Shown here: positions 14,319-23,581 of the stretch, in pieces
How the letters are laid out: each line of letters opens with the position of its first letter
How positions within the stretch are numbered: position 1 is the first letter of the stretch
From: Erwinia sp039023475
GTDB taxonomy: Bacteria > Pseudomonadota > Gammaproteobacteria > Enterobacterales > Enterobacteriaceae
Assembly (NCBI RefSeq): GCF_039023475.1
Contig: NZ_JBCHVB010000004.1
Location: 372,001-436,000, forward strand
Direction of reading: 5' to 3'
DNA length: 64,000 nt
Translations under genes and position numbers: made by a program
Notes under the pieces: generated by a model
Seen by the model: the letters and a program-made list of their open reading frames with translations, nothing else
Databases searched by the model: none
What the model was told of the DNA's origin: nothing

Positions 14319-16727
14319 TCAGATATCGATATTGGCGGCTTTCAGCGCATTTTCTTCAATGAAGGCGCGGCGTGGCTCAACCGCATCGCCCATCAGCGTG
14401 GTAAACAGCTGATCGGCGGCGATCGCGTCCTTCACCGTCACGCGCAGCATGCGGCGGCTGTCAGGATCCATGGTGGTTTCCCACAGCTGCTCCGGATTCA
14501 TCTCGCCCAGCCCTTTATAGCGCTGTACGGAAAGTCCCCGGCGCGACTCTTTCACCAGCCATTCCATCGCCTGTTCAAAGCTGTCAATCGGCTGACGGCG
14601 CTCGCCGCGCTCGATAAACGCATCTTCTTCAAGCAGGCCGCGCAGTTTTTCACCCAGCGTACTGATTTTACGGTATTCACCGCCCGTCACGAACTCGTTA
14701 TCCAGCGGATGATCGGTGTCCACGCCGTGGGTACGGATACGTAAAACCGGCTCGAAAATACCCAGCTCCAGGTTTTCACGTACCAGACCGCTGTAGGTGC
14801 TGCCGTGCTGTTCGTTGTCATTCAGACGCGTGACCAGGCTCTCCAGCCAGTTCTGTACCCCAGCTTCAGTAGAGAGATCGCTCAGCGTGGCATGGTAGAT
14901 CAGCGCGTTCAGCAGCGCCGTTGGATAGCGGCGTTCCATACGCTTGATCATTTTGCGCGTGCTGTTGAACTCGGCCACCAGGCTCTCCAGCGGCGCGCCG
15001 CCCAGCGCAGGCGCGCTGCCGTTGGTGTGCAGCGTGGCACCGTCGAGCGCGATCGAAATCTGGTATTGGTCCATCGCTTCATCATCCTTGATGTACTGCT
15101 CCTGCTTGCCTTTCTTCACTTTATAGAGCGGCGGCTGGGCAATATAGACATGGCCACGCTCAATGATTTCCGGCATCTGACGGTAGAAGAAGGTCAGCAG
15201 CAGCGTACGGATGTGCGAGCCATCGACGTCCGCATCGGTCATGATGATAATGCTGTGATAGCGCAGCTTGTCGGGATTGTACTCGTCACGGCCAATGCCG
15301 CAGCCCAGCGCGGTGATAAGCGTTGCCACTTCCTGCGACGCCAGCATTTTGTCGAAGCGCGCCTTCTCCACGTTAAGGATCTTGCCTTTCAGCGGCAGAA
15401 TAGCCTGGTTTTTACGGTTGCGGCCCTGCTTGGCTGAACCGCCCGCCGAGTCCCCTTCCACCAGGTAGATTTCAGAGAGCGCCGGGTCGCGCTCCTGGCA
15501 ATCCGCCAGCTTGCCCGGCAGTCCGGCCAGATCCAGCGCGCCTTTACGACGCGTCATTTCACGGGCGCGGCGTGCCGCTTCGCGCGCGCGCGCAGCGTCA
15601 ATGATTTTGCCGACAACGATTTTCGCATCGCCGGGATGCTCCAGCAGGTATTCCGCCAGCAGTTCATTCATCTGCTGCTCAACCGCTGATTTCACCTCAG
15701 AGGAGACCAGCTTATCTTTGGTCTGTGAGGAAAACTTAGGATCCGGCACCTTCACGGAGACGACGGCAATCAGGCCTTCACGCGCGTCGTCACCGGTCGC
15801 GCTGACTTTGGCTTTTTTGCTGTAGCCTTCTTTGTCCATGTAGGCGTTCAGGGTACGGGTCATCGCGGCGCGGAAGCCAGCCAGGTGCGTACCGCCGTCA
15901 CGCTGCGGAATGTTGTTGGTAAAGCAGTAAATGTTTTCCTGGAACCCGTCGTTCCACTGCAGCGCGACTTCCACGCCAATGCCATCTTTCTCAGTAGAGA
16001 AATAGAACACATTCGGGTGAATAGGCGTTTTGTTTTTGTTCAGGTACTCAACGAAAGCTTTGATGCCGCCTTCATAGTGATAATGATCCTGTTTGCCGTC
16101 ACGCTTGTCTTCCAGCTTGATGGAAACGCCGGAGTTCAGGAAGGAGAGCTCGCGCAGACGCTTCGCCAGAATTTCATATTCGAAATCGGTGACGTTGGTA
16201 AAGGTTTGATGGCTTGGCCAGAAGCGCACATGGGTCCCGGTCAGATCCGTTTCACCCGACACGCTCAGCGGGGCCTGTGGCACGCCGTGAACGTAAACCT
16301 GCTGGTGAACTTTGCCTTCACGACGGATGGTCAGCTCAAGCTTTTCGGACAGGGCGTTAACCACCGAGACGCCAACACCGTGCAGACCGCCGGAAACTTT
16401 ATAAGAGTTATCATCAAATTTACCGCCTGCGTGCAGCACGGTCATGATCACTTCCGCAGCAGAAACGCCCTCTTCCTCGTGGATTCCGGTAGGAATACCA
16501 CGTCCATCATCCTGAACGGAGACGGAGTTGTCCGCGTGAATAGTGACAAGGATATCTTTACAGTGACCGGCGAGTGCTTCGTCAATGGCGTTATCCACAA
16601 CCTCGAATACCATGTGATGCAGACCGGTGCCGTCATCCGTATCGCCGATATACATACCCGGGCGCTTGCGTACCGCATCCAGCCCTTTTAGAACTTTGAT
16701 ACTTGAGGAGTCATAAGAATTCGACAT
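14319..16727 (-). CDS. gyrB: DNA gyrase subunit B
   Basis: GyrB is the ATPase subunit of DNA gyrase, which introduces negative supercoils with GyrA. The 802-residue protein (E. coli 804) has the GHKL ATPase domain at the N terminus (EVVDNAIDEALAG, DDGRGIPTGIH, GGLHGVGVSVVNALS), a transducer domain, and a TOPRIM domain (YLVEGDSAGGSAKQGRNR, IIMTDADVDGSHIRTL). The C-terminal tail matches E. coli, including the RYKGLGEMNPEQLWETTMD motif. It starts 17 bp after the recF stop, at the end of the dnaA-dnaN-recF-gyrB cluster. Confidence 0.98.
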   Translation of the reverse strand: MSNSYDSSSIKVLKGLDAVRKRPGMYIGDTDDGTGLHHMVFEVVDNAIDEALAGHCKDILVTIHADNSVSVQDDGRGIPTGIHEEEGVSAAEVIMTVLHAGGKFDDNSYKVSGGLHGVGVSVVNALSEKLELTIRREGKVHQQVYVHGVPQAPLSVSGETDLTGTHVRFWPSHQTFTNVTDFEYEILAKRLRELSFLNSGVSIKLEDKRDGKQDHYHYEGGIKAFVEYLNKNKTPIHPNVFYFSTEKDGIGVEVALQWNDGFQENIYCFTNNIPQRDGGTHLAGFRAAMTRTLNAYMDKEGYSKKAKVSATGDDAREGLIAVVSVKVPDPKFSSQTKDKLVSSEVKSAVEQQMNELLAEYLLEHPGDAKIVVGKIIDAARAREAARRAREMTRRKGALDLAGLPGKLADCQERDPALSEIYLVEGDSAGGSAKQGRNRKNQAILPLKGKILNVEKARFDKMLASQEVATLITALGCGIGRDEYNPDKLRYHSIIIMTDADVDGSHIRTLLLTFFYRQMPEIIERGHVYIAQPPLYKVKKGKQEQYIKDDEAMDQYQISIALDGATLHTNGSAPALGGAPLESLVAEFNSTRKMIKRMERRYPTALLNALIYHATLSDLSTEAGVQNWLESLVTRLNDNEQHGSTYSGLVRENLELGIFEPVLRIRTHGVDTDHPLDNEFVTGGEYRKISTLGEKLRGLLEEDAFIERGERRQPIDSFEQAMEWLVKESRRGLSVQRYKGLGEMNPEQLWETTMDPDSRRMLRVTVKDAIAADQLFTTLMGDAVEPRRAFIEENALKAANIDI

Positions 16728-16744
16728 CGACGTTTCTCGCTCAT

Positions 16745-17830
16745 TTAATCTTCAGGTTGAACCGTTATTTTACCTTGTTCCACGTGGAACATCTTGCCCT
16801 TTTCGTCAGCCATGTCGAACACGTGCTCGGCACCAATGGCGCTGACAAAAACCTGGGCATGCGTGGCCTTCAGGCGCGACGCCAGCAGGTGGCGACGCGT
16901 CTCGTCCAGCTCGGAGGCAAAATCGTCTATCAGATACAGGCAACGTCGCCCGCTCTGTCGGGTGAGAAACTCACCCTGCGCCAGTCTCAGGGCGCACATC
17001 AGCAGCTTTAACTGGCCGCGTGACAGTAAATCTTCGACCGGCGTACCGTCGGCGCGAATGCGGAAATCGGCCTTATGCGGCCCGCTGGCGGTGTAGGTCA
17101 GCGCCCGATCGCGCTCAAACTGGCGCTCAAGCAGCTCGAAGTAATCCGTTTCTTTATCCCAGCCGCGCTGAAAGGAGAAGCTGAGCTGGAACTCCGGTAA
17201 AAACTGGGCGCAGGTGGCGCTGATATCTTCAGCAATGGCCTCGCTGTAGGCGGCCCGCCAGCGGCTAATCTGCTCGGCCAGCGGGGCCAGCTCCTGATCC
17301 CATGCCCGGATTTGCTGGTAGCGGGATACCTGGCGAAGCGCGGCGTTACGCTGCTTAAGCAGGCGGCGCAGATTGCTCCAGGCGGTAAAAAAGCCCGGCT
17401 CGTTGTGGAAACATCCCCAGTCTACGTAGGCGCGGCGATATTTCGGACCGCCGTTAAGCAGCGTAAAGCCTTCGGGCGTGATCAGCTGCATCGGCAACAT
17501 CTGGGCAAGCTCGGCCACTTTGTGTCCGTCGCTGCCGTCGATGCGCACCTTGCTCTCGCCCGCCCTGTTTTTGGTGAGGCCGATAGCGGTCTCCCGCTCG
17601 CCGCCGTCAAGGCGGCCGTGCAGCACAAAGGCATCCTGTTCATGGCGGATGACGCGTCCTGCCTGAAGGCTGCGAAACGCGCGCCCGTGGCCCAGCGTAT
17701 AGATAGCCTCAAGCACGCTGGTTTTTCCGCTGCCGTTCGCCCCAACCAGAAAGTTGAAGCCGGGCGCCAGCGCCAGATCCGCGTTTTCAATATTACGAAA
17801 GTCTTTGATAAGCAGGCGGGTTAAAGCCAT
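16745..17830 (-). CDS. recF: DNA replication and repair protein RecF
   Basis: RecF is an SMC-like ATPase that with RecO and RecR loads RecA at single-strand gaps and helps restart stalled forks. The 361-residue protein has the Walker A motif GANGSGKTS at about residues 30-38 and the ABC-type signature region near LLSRGQLKLLM. Walker B is CLYLIDDFASELD near the C-terminal third. In E. coli recF starts right at the end of dnaN. Here a 180-bp palindromic spacer separates them, so recF may rely on its own promoter inside dnaN or in the spacer. Confidence 0.97.
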   Translation of the reverse strand: MALTRLLIKDFRNIENADLALAPGFNFLVGANGSGKTSVLEAIYTLGHGRAFRSLQAGRVIRHEQDAFVLHGRLDGGERETAIGLTKNRAGESKVRIDGSDGHKVAELAQMLPMQLITPEGFTLLNGGPKYRRAYVDWGCFHNEPGFFTAWSNLRRLLKQRNAALRQVSRYQQIRAWDQELAPLAEQISRWRAAYSEAIAEDISATCAQFLPEFQLSFSFQRGWDKETDYFELLERQFERDRALTYTASGPHKADFRIRADGTPVEDLLSRGQLKLLMCALRLAQGEFLTRQSGRRCLYLIDDFASELDETRRHLLASRLKATHAQVFVSAIGAEHVFDMADEKGKMFHVEQGKITVQPED

Positions 17831-17901
17831 GAATCAGTCCAGCGTGAAGGGCGGAAAGAGTTATTTCGCCTGACCCTGCGATCCAGGGCGTCAACGGCGA
17901 A

Positions 17902-17988
17902 GCTGGTTCGCGCACGACCAGCGCGCAGACCCTGGGAGCATACTGAAGTATGTGACCAGGGGCGAGCACTGCCCGGGCGCGAACCAGC
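17902..17988. repeat. nested palindromic element between dnaN and recF
   Basis: Outer arms GCTGGTTCGCGC (17902-17913) and GCGCGAACCAGC (17977-17988) are perfect 12-bp inverted repeats. Inside, CCCTGG (17930-17935) pairs with CCAGGG (17956-17961), and the apex CATAC/GTATG (17939-17952) pairs around a 4-nt loop. The layout resembles dispersed intergenic palindromes of enterobacteria. The RNA would form a branched hairpin inside an otherwise tight replication operon. The family name is not assigned. Confidence 0.75.
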
Positions 17989-18010
17989 GAGTAAGTTAGC
18001 CCGATATATT

Positions 18011-19111
18011 TTACAAGCGCATTGGCATCACAACATAGGCCGCCGACTGGCTTGCCGCGTCTTCAATCTGAACGCTGGAAACGGAGTCCGTCAGCAGCAG
18101 CCGCACGTTTTCACACTTCAGCGCATTGAGCACGTCCAGCACGTAGCTTACGTTAAAGCCAATTTCGAGGTCGGTGCCGCCGTAATTGACGTCAAGGATC
18201 TCTTCCGCCTCTTCCTGCTCTGGGTTATTTGCGGTGATTTTTAGCTGATTTTCGCTGATATAGAGGCGCACGCCGCGGAACTTCTCGTTAGAGAGAATGG
18301 CCGCACGGGCAAAGGCCTGCTTCAGCAGATCGCAGCCCGCATCCAGCGTTTTATCGGGGCTTTTCGGCAGCACGCGGCGGTAGTCCGGGAAGCGGCCATC
18401 CACCAGCTTGGAGGTGAAGATAAAGTCGCCGACGTGCGCGCGGATATTGTTACTGCCGATCTGCACCTGCATCGGCGTCTCGCCGCCATCCAGCAGGCGA
18501 ACCAGTTCGATCACGCCTTTGCGCGGCACAATGACCGAATGGTCCGGCAGAGACTGCCCTACTGGCATGGAACAGACCGCCAGACGGTGACCATCTGTGG
18601 CCACCGTGCGCAGCTCTTCGCCTTCGGTCTCAAACAGCATCCCGTTGAGATAGTAGCGAACATCCTGATGCGCCATGGAGAACTGCGTCGCCTCAATCAG
18701 GCGTTTCATGGTGGCCTGCGGCAGGGTGAATTCAACCTCGCTCTGCCAGTCATCCAGATTGGGGAAGTCGCTGGCCGGCAGCGTGGAGAGGGAAAAACGG
18801 CTGCGTCCGGAACGCACCAGCATCCTTTCCCCGTCCAGGCTTACCGTTATTTCCGCCCCTTCGGGCAGGCCACGGCAGATATCAAAAAACTTGCGCGCCG
18901 GTACGGTGGTCGCGCCCGGCTCATGGGCCTGCGTCAGCGCGACGCGGGCGACCATTTCCATCTCTAAATCGGTACCGGTCAGCAGCAGCGTGCCTTCATT
19001 CACCTGCAGCAGCAAATTGCCGAGGATAGGTAACGTTGGCCGGCCGCCAAGAGGGCTGCTGACCTGCTGTAATGGCTTGAGTAAATGCTCGCGTTCTATA
19101 ATAAATTTCAT
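18011..19111 (-). CDS. dnaN: DNA polymerase III beta sliding clamp
   Basis: DnaN forms the dimeric ring that holds DNA polymerase III on the template and recruits many repair and replication proteins. The 366-residue length equals that of E. coli. The start MKFIIEREHLLKPLQQVSSPLGGRPTLPILGN and the end AAYVVMPMRL, part of the protein-binding cleft, are conserved. The gene begins four bases after the dnaA stop, so the two are cotranscribed. Confidence 0.98.
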   Translation of the reverse strand: MKFIIEREHLLKPLQQVSSPLGGRPTLPILGNLLLQVNEGTLLLTGTDLEMEMVARVALTQAHEPGATTVPARKFFDICRGLPEGAEITVSLDGERMLVRSGRSRFSLSTLPASDFPNLDDWQSEVEFTLPQATMKRLIEATQFSMAHQDVRYYLNGMLFETEGEELRTVATDGHRLAVCSMPVGQSLPDHSVIVPRKGVIELVRLLDGGETPMQVQIGSNNIRAHVGDFIFTSKLVDGRFPDYRRVLPKSPDKTLDAGCDLLKQAFARAAILSNEKFRGVRLYISENQLKITANNPEQEEAEEILDVNYGGTDLEIGFNVSYVLDVLNALKCENVRLLLTDSVSSVQIEDAASQSAAYVVMPMRL

Positions 19112-19115
19112 AGCG

Positions 19116-20507
19116 TCAGGAAGATAATGTTCTGATTAAATTGGAGAAATCTTCTTTAATATCGTGACTCTCTTCACGCAGCTGCTCGATTTTACGACAG
19201 GCATGCAGCACCGTAGTGTGGTCACGACCCCCGAAAGCATCACCGATTTCCGGCAAACTGTGGTTGGTCAGCTCCTTCGCCATCGCCATCGCCATCTGGC
19301 GCGGGCGGGCCACGGAGCGGGAGCGGCGCTTGGAAAGCAAGTCGGCCACTTTGATTTTATAGTACTCGGCCACCGTCTTCTGGATATTGTCGATGGTGAC
19401 CAGCTTCTCCTGAAGCGCCAGCAGGTCGCGCAGCGCCTCGCGGACAAAGTCGATGGTGATCGCGCGCCCGGTAAAGTTGGCGTTGGCGATCACGCGGTTC
19501 AGCGCCCCTTCCAGCTCACGCACGTTAGAACGCAGGCGTTTGGCAATAAAGAACGCGACTTCGCCCGGCAGCCGGATGTCATTTTCATCCGCCTTTTTCA
19601 TCAGGATCGCCACGCGCGTTTCCAGCTCAGGCGGCTCGATCGCCACCGTCAGGCCCCAGCCAAAGCGCGACTTAAGACGATCTTCCACCCCGTTGATCTC
19701 TTTCGGGTAGCGATCCGAGGTCAGAATGATCTGCTGATTGCCTTCCAGCAGCGCGTTAAAGGTATGGAAAAACTCTTCCTGCGAGCGCTCTTTATTGGCA
19801 AAGAACTGAATGTCATCGATAAGGAGCGCGTCAACCGAACGGTAATAGCGCTTAAACTCTTCAATAGCGTTGTTTTGCAGGGCCTTAACCATGTCCTGCA
19901 CAAAACGCTCGGAGTGCATGTAAACCACTTTCGCATTTGGCTTGCGCGCCATAATGCCGTTGCCTACCGCGTGCAGAAGGTGCGTTTTACCCAGACCCGT
20001 CCCGCCATACAGAAAGAGAGGGTTGTAGGCGCCGCCCGGATTATCCGCAACCTGACGGGCGGCCGCACGGGCCAGCTGGTTTGATTTACCTTCCACGAAG
20101 TTATCGAAATTATGCTTGGTATTGACGTTTGAGCGGTAGGAGAGCTCTGCCGGTGCCGGCATGCTGTCCCAGCTCGGGCGCATGGGTGCCGGACGGGCAC
20201 CTGCCGGCGGCGCACTGGACTGCGCGCTCGCCATGACCGGCTGACTGATCTGACGGGTGACAGGTTTACTGCCCACCTCGAAACGCAGCAGAGGCACGTC
20301 ACTGCCGCAAAAATCATTCAACAACGCGTTGATATTATTGAGGTATTTATCCCTAACCCAGTCGAGCACAAAGCGATTTGGTGCATACAAGGCCAGCGTA
20401 TTGTCGTTTAATTCGGCCTGCAATGGACGTATCCACATGCTGAATTCAGTGGCAGGTAGTTCGTCCTGCAAACGGGCAAGGCACTGTTGCCAAAGCGTAA
20501 GTGACAC
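19116..20507 (-). CDS. dnaA: chromosomal replication initiator DnaA
   Basis: DnaA is the AAA+ ATPase that binds DnaA boxes and opens oriC. The 463-residue product has domain I (SLTLWQQCLARLQDELPATEF), a variable linker (about 85-125), Walker A GGTGLGKT (about residues 168-175) and Walker B LLIDDIQF. The C-terminal DNA-binding helix signature GGRDHTTVLHACRKIEQL is also present. I use the GTG at 20507, which aligns with the E. coli GTG start and has GGAG upstream, in place of a GTG four codons earlier. oriC is in the same window at 54.7-55.0 kb, about 34 kb away. Confidence 0.98.
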   Translation of the reverse strand: MSLTLWQQCLARLQDELPATEFSMWIRPLQAELNDNTLALYAPNRFVLDWVRDKYLNNINALLNDFCGSDVPLLRFEVGSKPVTRQISQPVMASAQSSAPPAGARPAPMRPSWDSMPAPAELSYRSNVNTKHNFDNFVEGKSNQLARAAARQVADNPGGAYNPLFLYGGTGLGKTHLLHAVGNGIMARKPNAKVVYMHSERFVQDMVKALQNNAIEEFKRYYRSVDALLIDDIQFFANKERSQEEFFHTFNALLEGNQQIILTSDRYPKEINGVEDRLKSRFGWGLTVAIEPPELETRVAILMKKADENDIRLPGEVAFFIAKRLRSNVRELEGALNRVIANANFTGRAITIDFVREALRDLLALQEKLVTIDNIQKTVAEYYKIKVADLLSKRRSRSVARPRQMAMAMAKELTNHSLPEIGDAFGGRDHTTVLHACRKIEQLREESHDIKEDFSNLIRTLSS

Positions 20508-20658
20508 GGCGGACTCCACTCGAAAAAATTCGATAAGAAAAAAGGCGCTGAAGCGATAAATTCATCATTGTTGACGCATGCAGATGACGCACATACGAAC
20601 CGCTATCCGCGGTTGCTCCGCCGCTGACTGACCCGGAGGATCGCAAGCGGAAGGGCGG

Positions 20659-20664
20659 ATCATA
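20659..20664 (-). promoter_or_regulatory. dnaA promoter -10 element
   Basis: TATGAT on the minus strand, within GCTATGATCC, matches the -10 of the main E. coli dnaA promoter and is embedded in a GATC (Dam) site. No good -35 was identified at standard spacing. Confidence 0.5.
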
Positions 20665-20713
20665 GCGTAAAGCGCGGCAGAGATCTTCACTTTCTACACA
20701 GTTTTGATCCAAT

Positions 20714-20722
20714 TTATCCACA
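20714..20722 (+). promoter_or_regulatory. consensus DnaA box in the dnaA control region
   Basis: TTATCCACA is a perfect DnaA box about 50 bp upstream of the dnaA -10 and close to several GATC sites. This is the arrangement used for autorepression of dnaA by DnaA. Confidence 0.85.
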
Positions 20723-20864
20723 GGCCTGCGCAGCGAGGATAAGTTTACGCTACCTGCCTTAAAAGGCATTGCGGATCCTCCGCAATGGTTAAAATTTAAC
20801 GGTGCCGTCACGTTATTATCGCAACGGCACTGTAACGGGATCGGCGGAAGATCCCCAACGATCC

Positions 20865-20892
20865 TTGCGCTTTATTTTAGAGACCGTATAAT
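20865..20892 (+). promoter_or_regulatory. rpmH-rnpA promoter
   Basis: TTGCGC (20865-20870), a 16-bp spacer and TATAAT (20887-20892) form a strong sigma-70 promoter, close in sequence to the E. coli rpmH promoter. The rest of the 600-bp dnaA-rpmH interval holds the long rpmH leader and the dnaA control region. Confidence 0.85.
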
Positions 20893-21108
20893 TCTTGCCC
20901 CGGCGTGTTGCGCTCTGGCCCGAACCGGCTGGTTTTGCGGTCGAACGGGATATCCAGACGCGACTTTAGCGCGAAGTGAATTGACTCCGGACTGTACAAT
21001 TATTACAATCCCGCCTCTTTATTAAAGACACACTGAGGCGTCGGTCGGTTTTCTGACCATAAAAGCGCGTCACCAAGTGAAATTTTCCAAGTTTAGGTAG
21101 AAATCGCC

Positions 21109-21249
21109 ATGAAACGCACTTTTCAACCGTCCGTACTGAAGCGCAACCGTTCACACGGTTTCCGTGCTCGTATGGCAACAAAAAATGGTCGTCAGGTTCT
21201 GGCACGTCGTCGTGCTAAAGGCCGTTCACGTCTGACCGTTTCTAAGTAA
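21109..21249 (+). CDS. rpmH: 50S ribosomal protein L34
   Basis: L34 is a very basic 46-residue protein of the large ribosomal subunit. The product starts MKRTFQPSVLKRNRSHGFR and ends RSRLTVSK, with the family pattern of Lys/Arg residues throughout. It is too short for most ORF cut-offs. It is the first gene of rpmH-rnpA-yidD-yidC and lies 17 bp before the rnpA start. Confidence 0.98.
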   Translation: MKRTFQPSVLKRNRSHGFRARMATKNGRQVLARRRAKGRSRLTVSK

Positions 21250-21266
21250 TAAAAGCTAACCGCTGA

Positions 21267-21626
21267 GTGGTTAAGCTCGCATTTCCCAGGGAGTTACGTT
21301 TGTTAACTCCCACTCATTTCACTTTCGTCTTCCAGCAGCCACAAAGAGCTGGCACGCCGCAAATTACTATTCTCGGCCGCCTGAACTCGCTGGGGCATCC
21401 CCGCATCGGTCTTACTGTCGCCAAAAAACACGTTAAGCGTGCGCATGAACGCAACCGGATCAAGCGATTGACCCGTGAGAGTTTTCGCCTGCGTCAACAC
21501 GAACTCCCCGCAATGGATTTCGTCGTGGTGGCAAAAAAGGGCGTTGCCGATCTGGATAACCAGGCACTGGTGGAAGCGTTGGAGAAGATATGGCGTCGTC
21601 ACTGTCGCCTGGCTCGCGGCTCCTGA
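21267..21626 (+). CDS. rnpA: ribonuclease P protein component
   Basis: RnpA is the basic protein subunit that works with the RNase P RNA to mature the 5' ends of tRNAs. The 119-residue product contains the RNR signature HERNRIKRLTRESFRLRQ and the leading VKLAFPRELRLLTPTHF of E. coli RnpA. Translation starts at GTG. The 3' end overlaps yidD by 37 bases. Confidence 0.97.
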   Translation: MVKLAFPRELRLLTPTHFTFVFQQPQRAGTPQITILGRLNSLGHPRIGLTVAKKHVKRAHERNRIKRLTRESFRLRQHELPAMDFVVVAKKGVADLDNQALVEALEKIWRRHCRLARGS

Positions 21627-21847
21627 TTGCGCTGATTCGCGTCTATCAACGCGCAATCAGCCCACTCTTAGGACCCCACTGTCGTTTTCATCCAACCTGT
21701 TCTCAATACGGTATTGAGGCATTGCGCAGGTTTGGCGTGATAAAAGGCAGTTGGTTGACAATGAAACGCGTATTAAAATGCCACCCCTTAAACCCGGGTG
21801 GCGACGATCCAGTGCCGCCGAAAACCGAAGATAACAGAGAACATTAA
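21590..21847 (+). CDS. yidD: membrane protein insertion efficiency factor YidD
   Basis: YidD is a small (85 residues) inner-membrane-associated protein thought to help YidC insert membrane proteins. The family pattern RVYQRAISPLLGPHCRFHPTCSQYGIEAL with conserved cysteines is present, followed by KRVLKCHPLNPGGDDPVP. It overlaps rnpA and ends two bases before yidC, so all three are coupled. Confidence 0.96.
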   Translation: MASSLSPGSRLLIALIRVYQRAISPLLGPHCRFHPTCSQYGIEALRRFGVIKGSWLTMKRVLKCHPLNPGGDDPVPPKTEDNREH

Positions 21848-21849
21848 CG

Positions 21850-23493
21850 ATGGATTCGCAACGCAATCTTTTTCTCATCGCTTTTCTGTTCGTGTCTTTT
21901 TTGATCTGGCAATCCTGGCAGACGGACCACGCTCCGCAGCCATTGCAGACCCAGACCACGCAAAACACGACAGTATCCGGTGATGCCGCCAACCAGGATG
22001 TACCTGCCAGCGGCCAGGGCAAAACGATCACCGTTAAGACTGACGTTCTGTCTTTACATATCAACACCCGCGGTGGTGATATTGAGCAGGCGCAGCTGCT
22101 GACCTACCCGGATAAGCTGGGTTCCTCACAGCCTTTCCAGCTGCTGGAAACAACCCCTGGTTTTCTGTATCAGGCACAGAGCGGCCTGACCGGCCGTAAC
22201 GGCCCGGATAACCCGGCGAACGGCAGTCGTCCTCTGTTTACCACCTCTCAGGACGCTTTTGAGCTGGCTGACGGGCAGAGTGAATTACGGATCCCGCTGA
22301 CCTTTACGGCGGAAAACGGCGCGACCTTCACCAAGACGTTTGTACTGAAGCGCGGTGAGTATGCGATCAACGTGGATTATCAGGTCAACAACACCACCCA
22401 GCAGCCGCTGGAAGTGGCGATGTTCGGCCAGCTGAAGCAGACTATCGATCTGCCCAAGCACCGCGATACCGGCAGCAATAACTTTGCGTTGCACACCTTC
22501 CGTGGTGCGGCTTACTCCAGCAGTGAGACCAACTACGAGAAGTACAAATTCGACACCATCAGCGAAAACGAAAACCTGAGCACCACCACCGCTAACGGTT
22601 GGGTGGCGATGCTGCAGCAATATTTTGCTACCGCATGGGTTCCACGCACCGCCGGTACGAATACGCTCTATACCAGCAATCTGGGTAACGGTATTGCGGC
22701 GGTTGGCTATAAGTCTTCACCGGTGACCATTGCTCCTGGCTCGCAGCAGAATCTGGCTGCCACGCTCTGGGTTGGCCCGGAAATTCAGGACAAGATGGCC
22801 GCAGTCGCGCCGCATCTGGACCTGACCGTCGACTATGGCTGGCTGTGGTTTATCTCTCAGCCGCTGTTTAAGCTGCTGAAGTTCCTGCACAGCTTTATCG
22901 GTAACTGGGGCTTCTCGATCATTGTTATCACCTTTATCGTTCGTGGCATCATGTACCCGCTGACCAAAGCGCAGTACACCTCCATGGCGAAAATGCGCAT
23001 GCTGCAGCCTAAAATTCAGGCTATGCGTGAACGTATGGGCGATGACAAGCAGCGTATGAGCCAGGAGATGATGGCGCTCTATAAGGCAGAGAAAGTGAAC
23101 CCGCTGGGTGGCTGTCTCCCGCTGGTTATCCAGATGCCTATCTTCCTTGCGCTCTATTATATGCTGATGGGCTCGGTGGAGCTGCGCCATGCGCCGTTCG
23201 CCCTCTGGATCCATGACCTGTCAGCACAGGACCCGTACTACATCCTGCCGATCCTGATGGGCATAACGATGTTCTTCATTCAGAAGATGTCGCCGACCAC
23301 CGTGACCGACCCGATGCAGCAGAAGATCATGACCTTTATGCCGGTCATCTTCACGGTGTTCTTCCTGTGGTTCCCATCAGGTCTGGTGCTGTACTACATC
23401 GTCAGTAACCTGGTCACCATTATCCAGCAGCAGTTGATCTACCGCGGTCTGGAAAAGCGTGGCCTGCATAGCCGCGATAAAAAGAAAGCATAA
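21850..23493 (+). CDS. yidC: membrane protein insertase YidC
   Basis: YidC inserts and folds inner-membrane proteins, alone or with SecYEG; F0 subunits such as AtpE are known clients. The 547-residue protein has an N-terminal membrane anchor (about residues 7-24). A large periplasmic beta-domain runs to about 340, and a C-terminal core of five membrane segments includes NWGFSIIVITFIVRG and LGGCLPLVIQMPIFLALYY. The conserved hydrophilic-groove Arg lies in FIVRGIMYPLT. The C terminus is basic (RDKKKA). Confidence 0.98.
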   Translation: MDSQRNLFLIAFLFVSFLIWQSWQTDHAPQPLQTQTTQNTTVSGDAANQDVPASGQGKTITVKTDVLSLHINTRGGDIEQAQLLTYPDKLGSSQPFQLLETTPGFLYQAQSGLTGRNGPDNPANGSRPLFTTSQDAFELADGQSELRIPLTFTAENGATFTKTFVLKRGEYAINVDYQVNNTTQQPLEVAMFGQLKQTIDLPKHRDTGSNNFALHTFRGAAYSSSETNYEKYKFDTISENENLSTTTANGWVAMLQQYFATAWVPRTAGTNTLYTSNLGNGIAAVGYKSSPVTIAPGSQQNLAATLWVGPEIQDKMAAVAPHLDLTVDYGWLWFISQPLFKLLKFLHSFIGNWGFSIIVITFIVRGIMYPLTKAQYTSMAKMRMLQPKIQAMRERMGDDKQRMSQEMMALYKAEKVNPLGGCLPLVIQMPIFLALYYMLMGSVELRHAPFALWIHDLSAQDPYYILPILMGITMFFIQKMSPTTVTDPMQQKIMTFMPVIFTVFFLWFPSGLVLYYIVSNLVTIIQQQLIYRGLEKRGLHSRDKKKA

Positions 23494-23530
23494 CAATCCC
23501 TCCTCCAGCCAGTATGGCGAAGGGTGTATG

Positions 23531-23562
23531 ATAAGGCGGTCAGTTGACCGCCTTATTTTTTT
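23531..23562 (+). terminator. rho-independent terminator after yidC
   Basis: A 12-bp perfect inverted repeat ATAAGGCGGTCA/TGACCGCCTTAT runs into a T run (23556-23562). It separates the rpmH-yidC unit from mnmE, which starts about 20 bp later. Confidence 0.9.
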
Positions 23563-23581
23563 GCGTAAAAGAGAGTGAATG

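Noticed and set aside
15885..16691. 268-codon frame antisense to gyrB
   Set aside because: It lies entirely inside the conserved gyrB coding sequence on the other strand, has no ribosome site and no recognisable domain. It is a GC-rich shadow frame.
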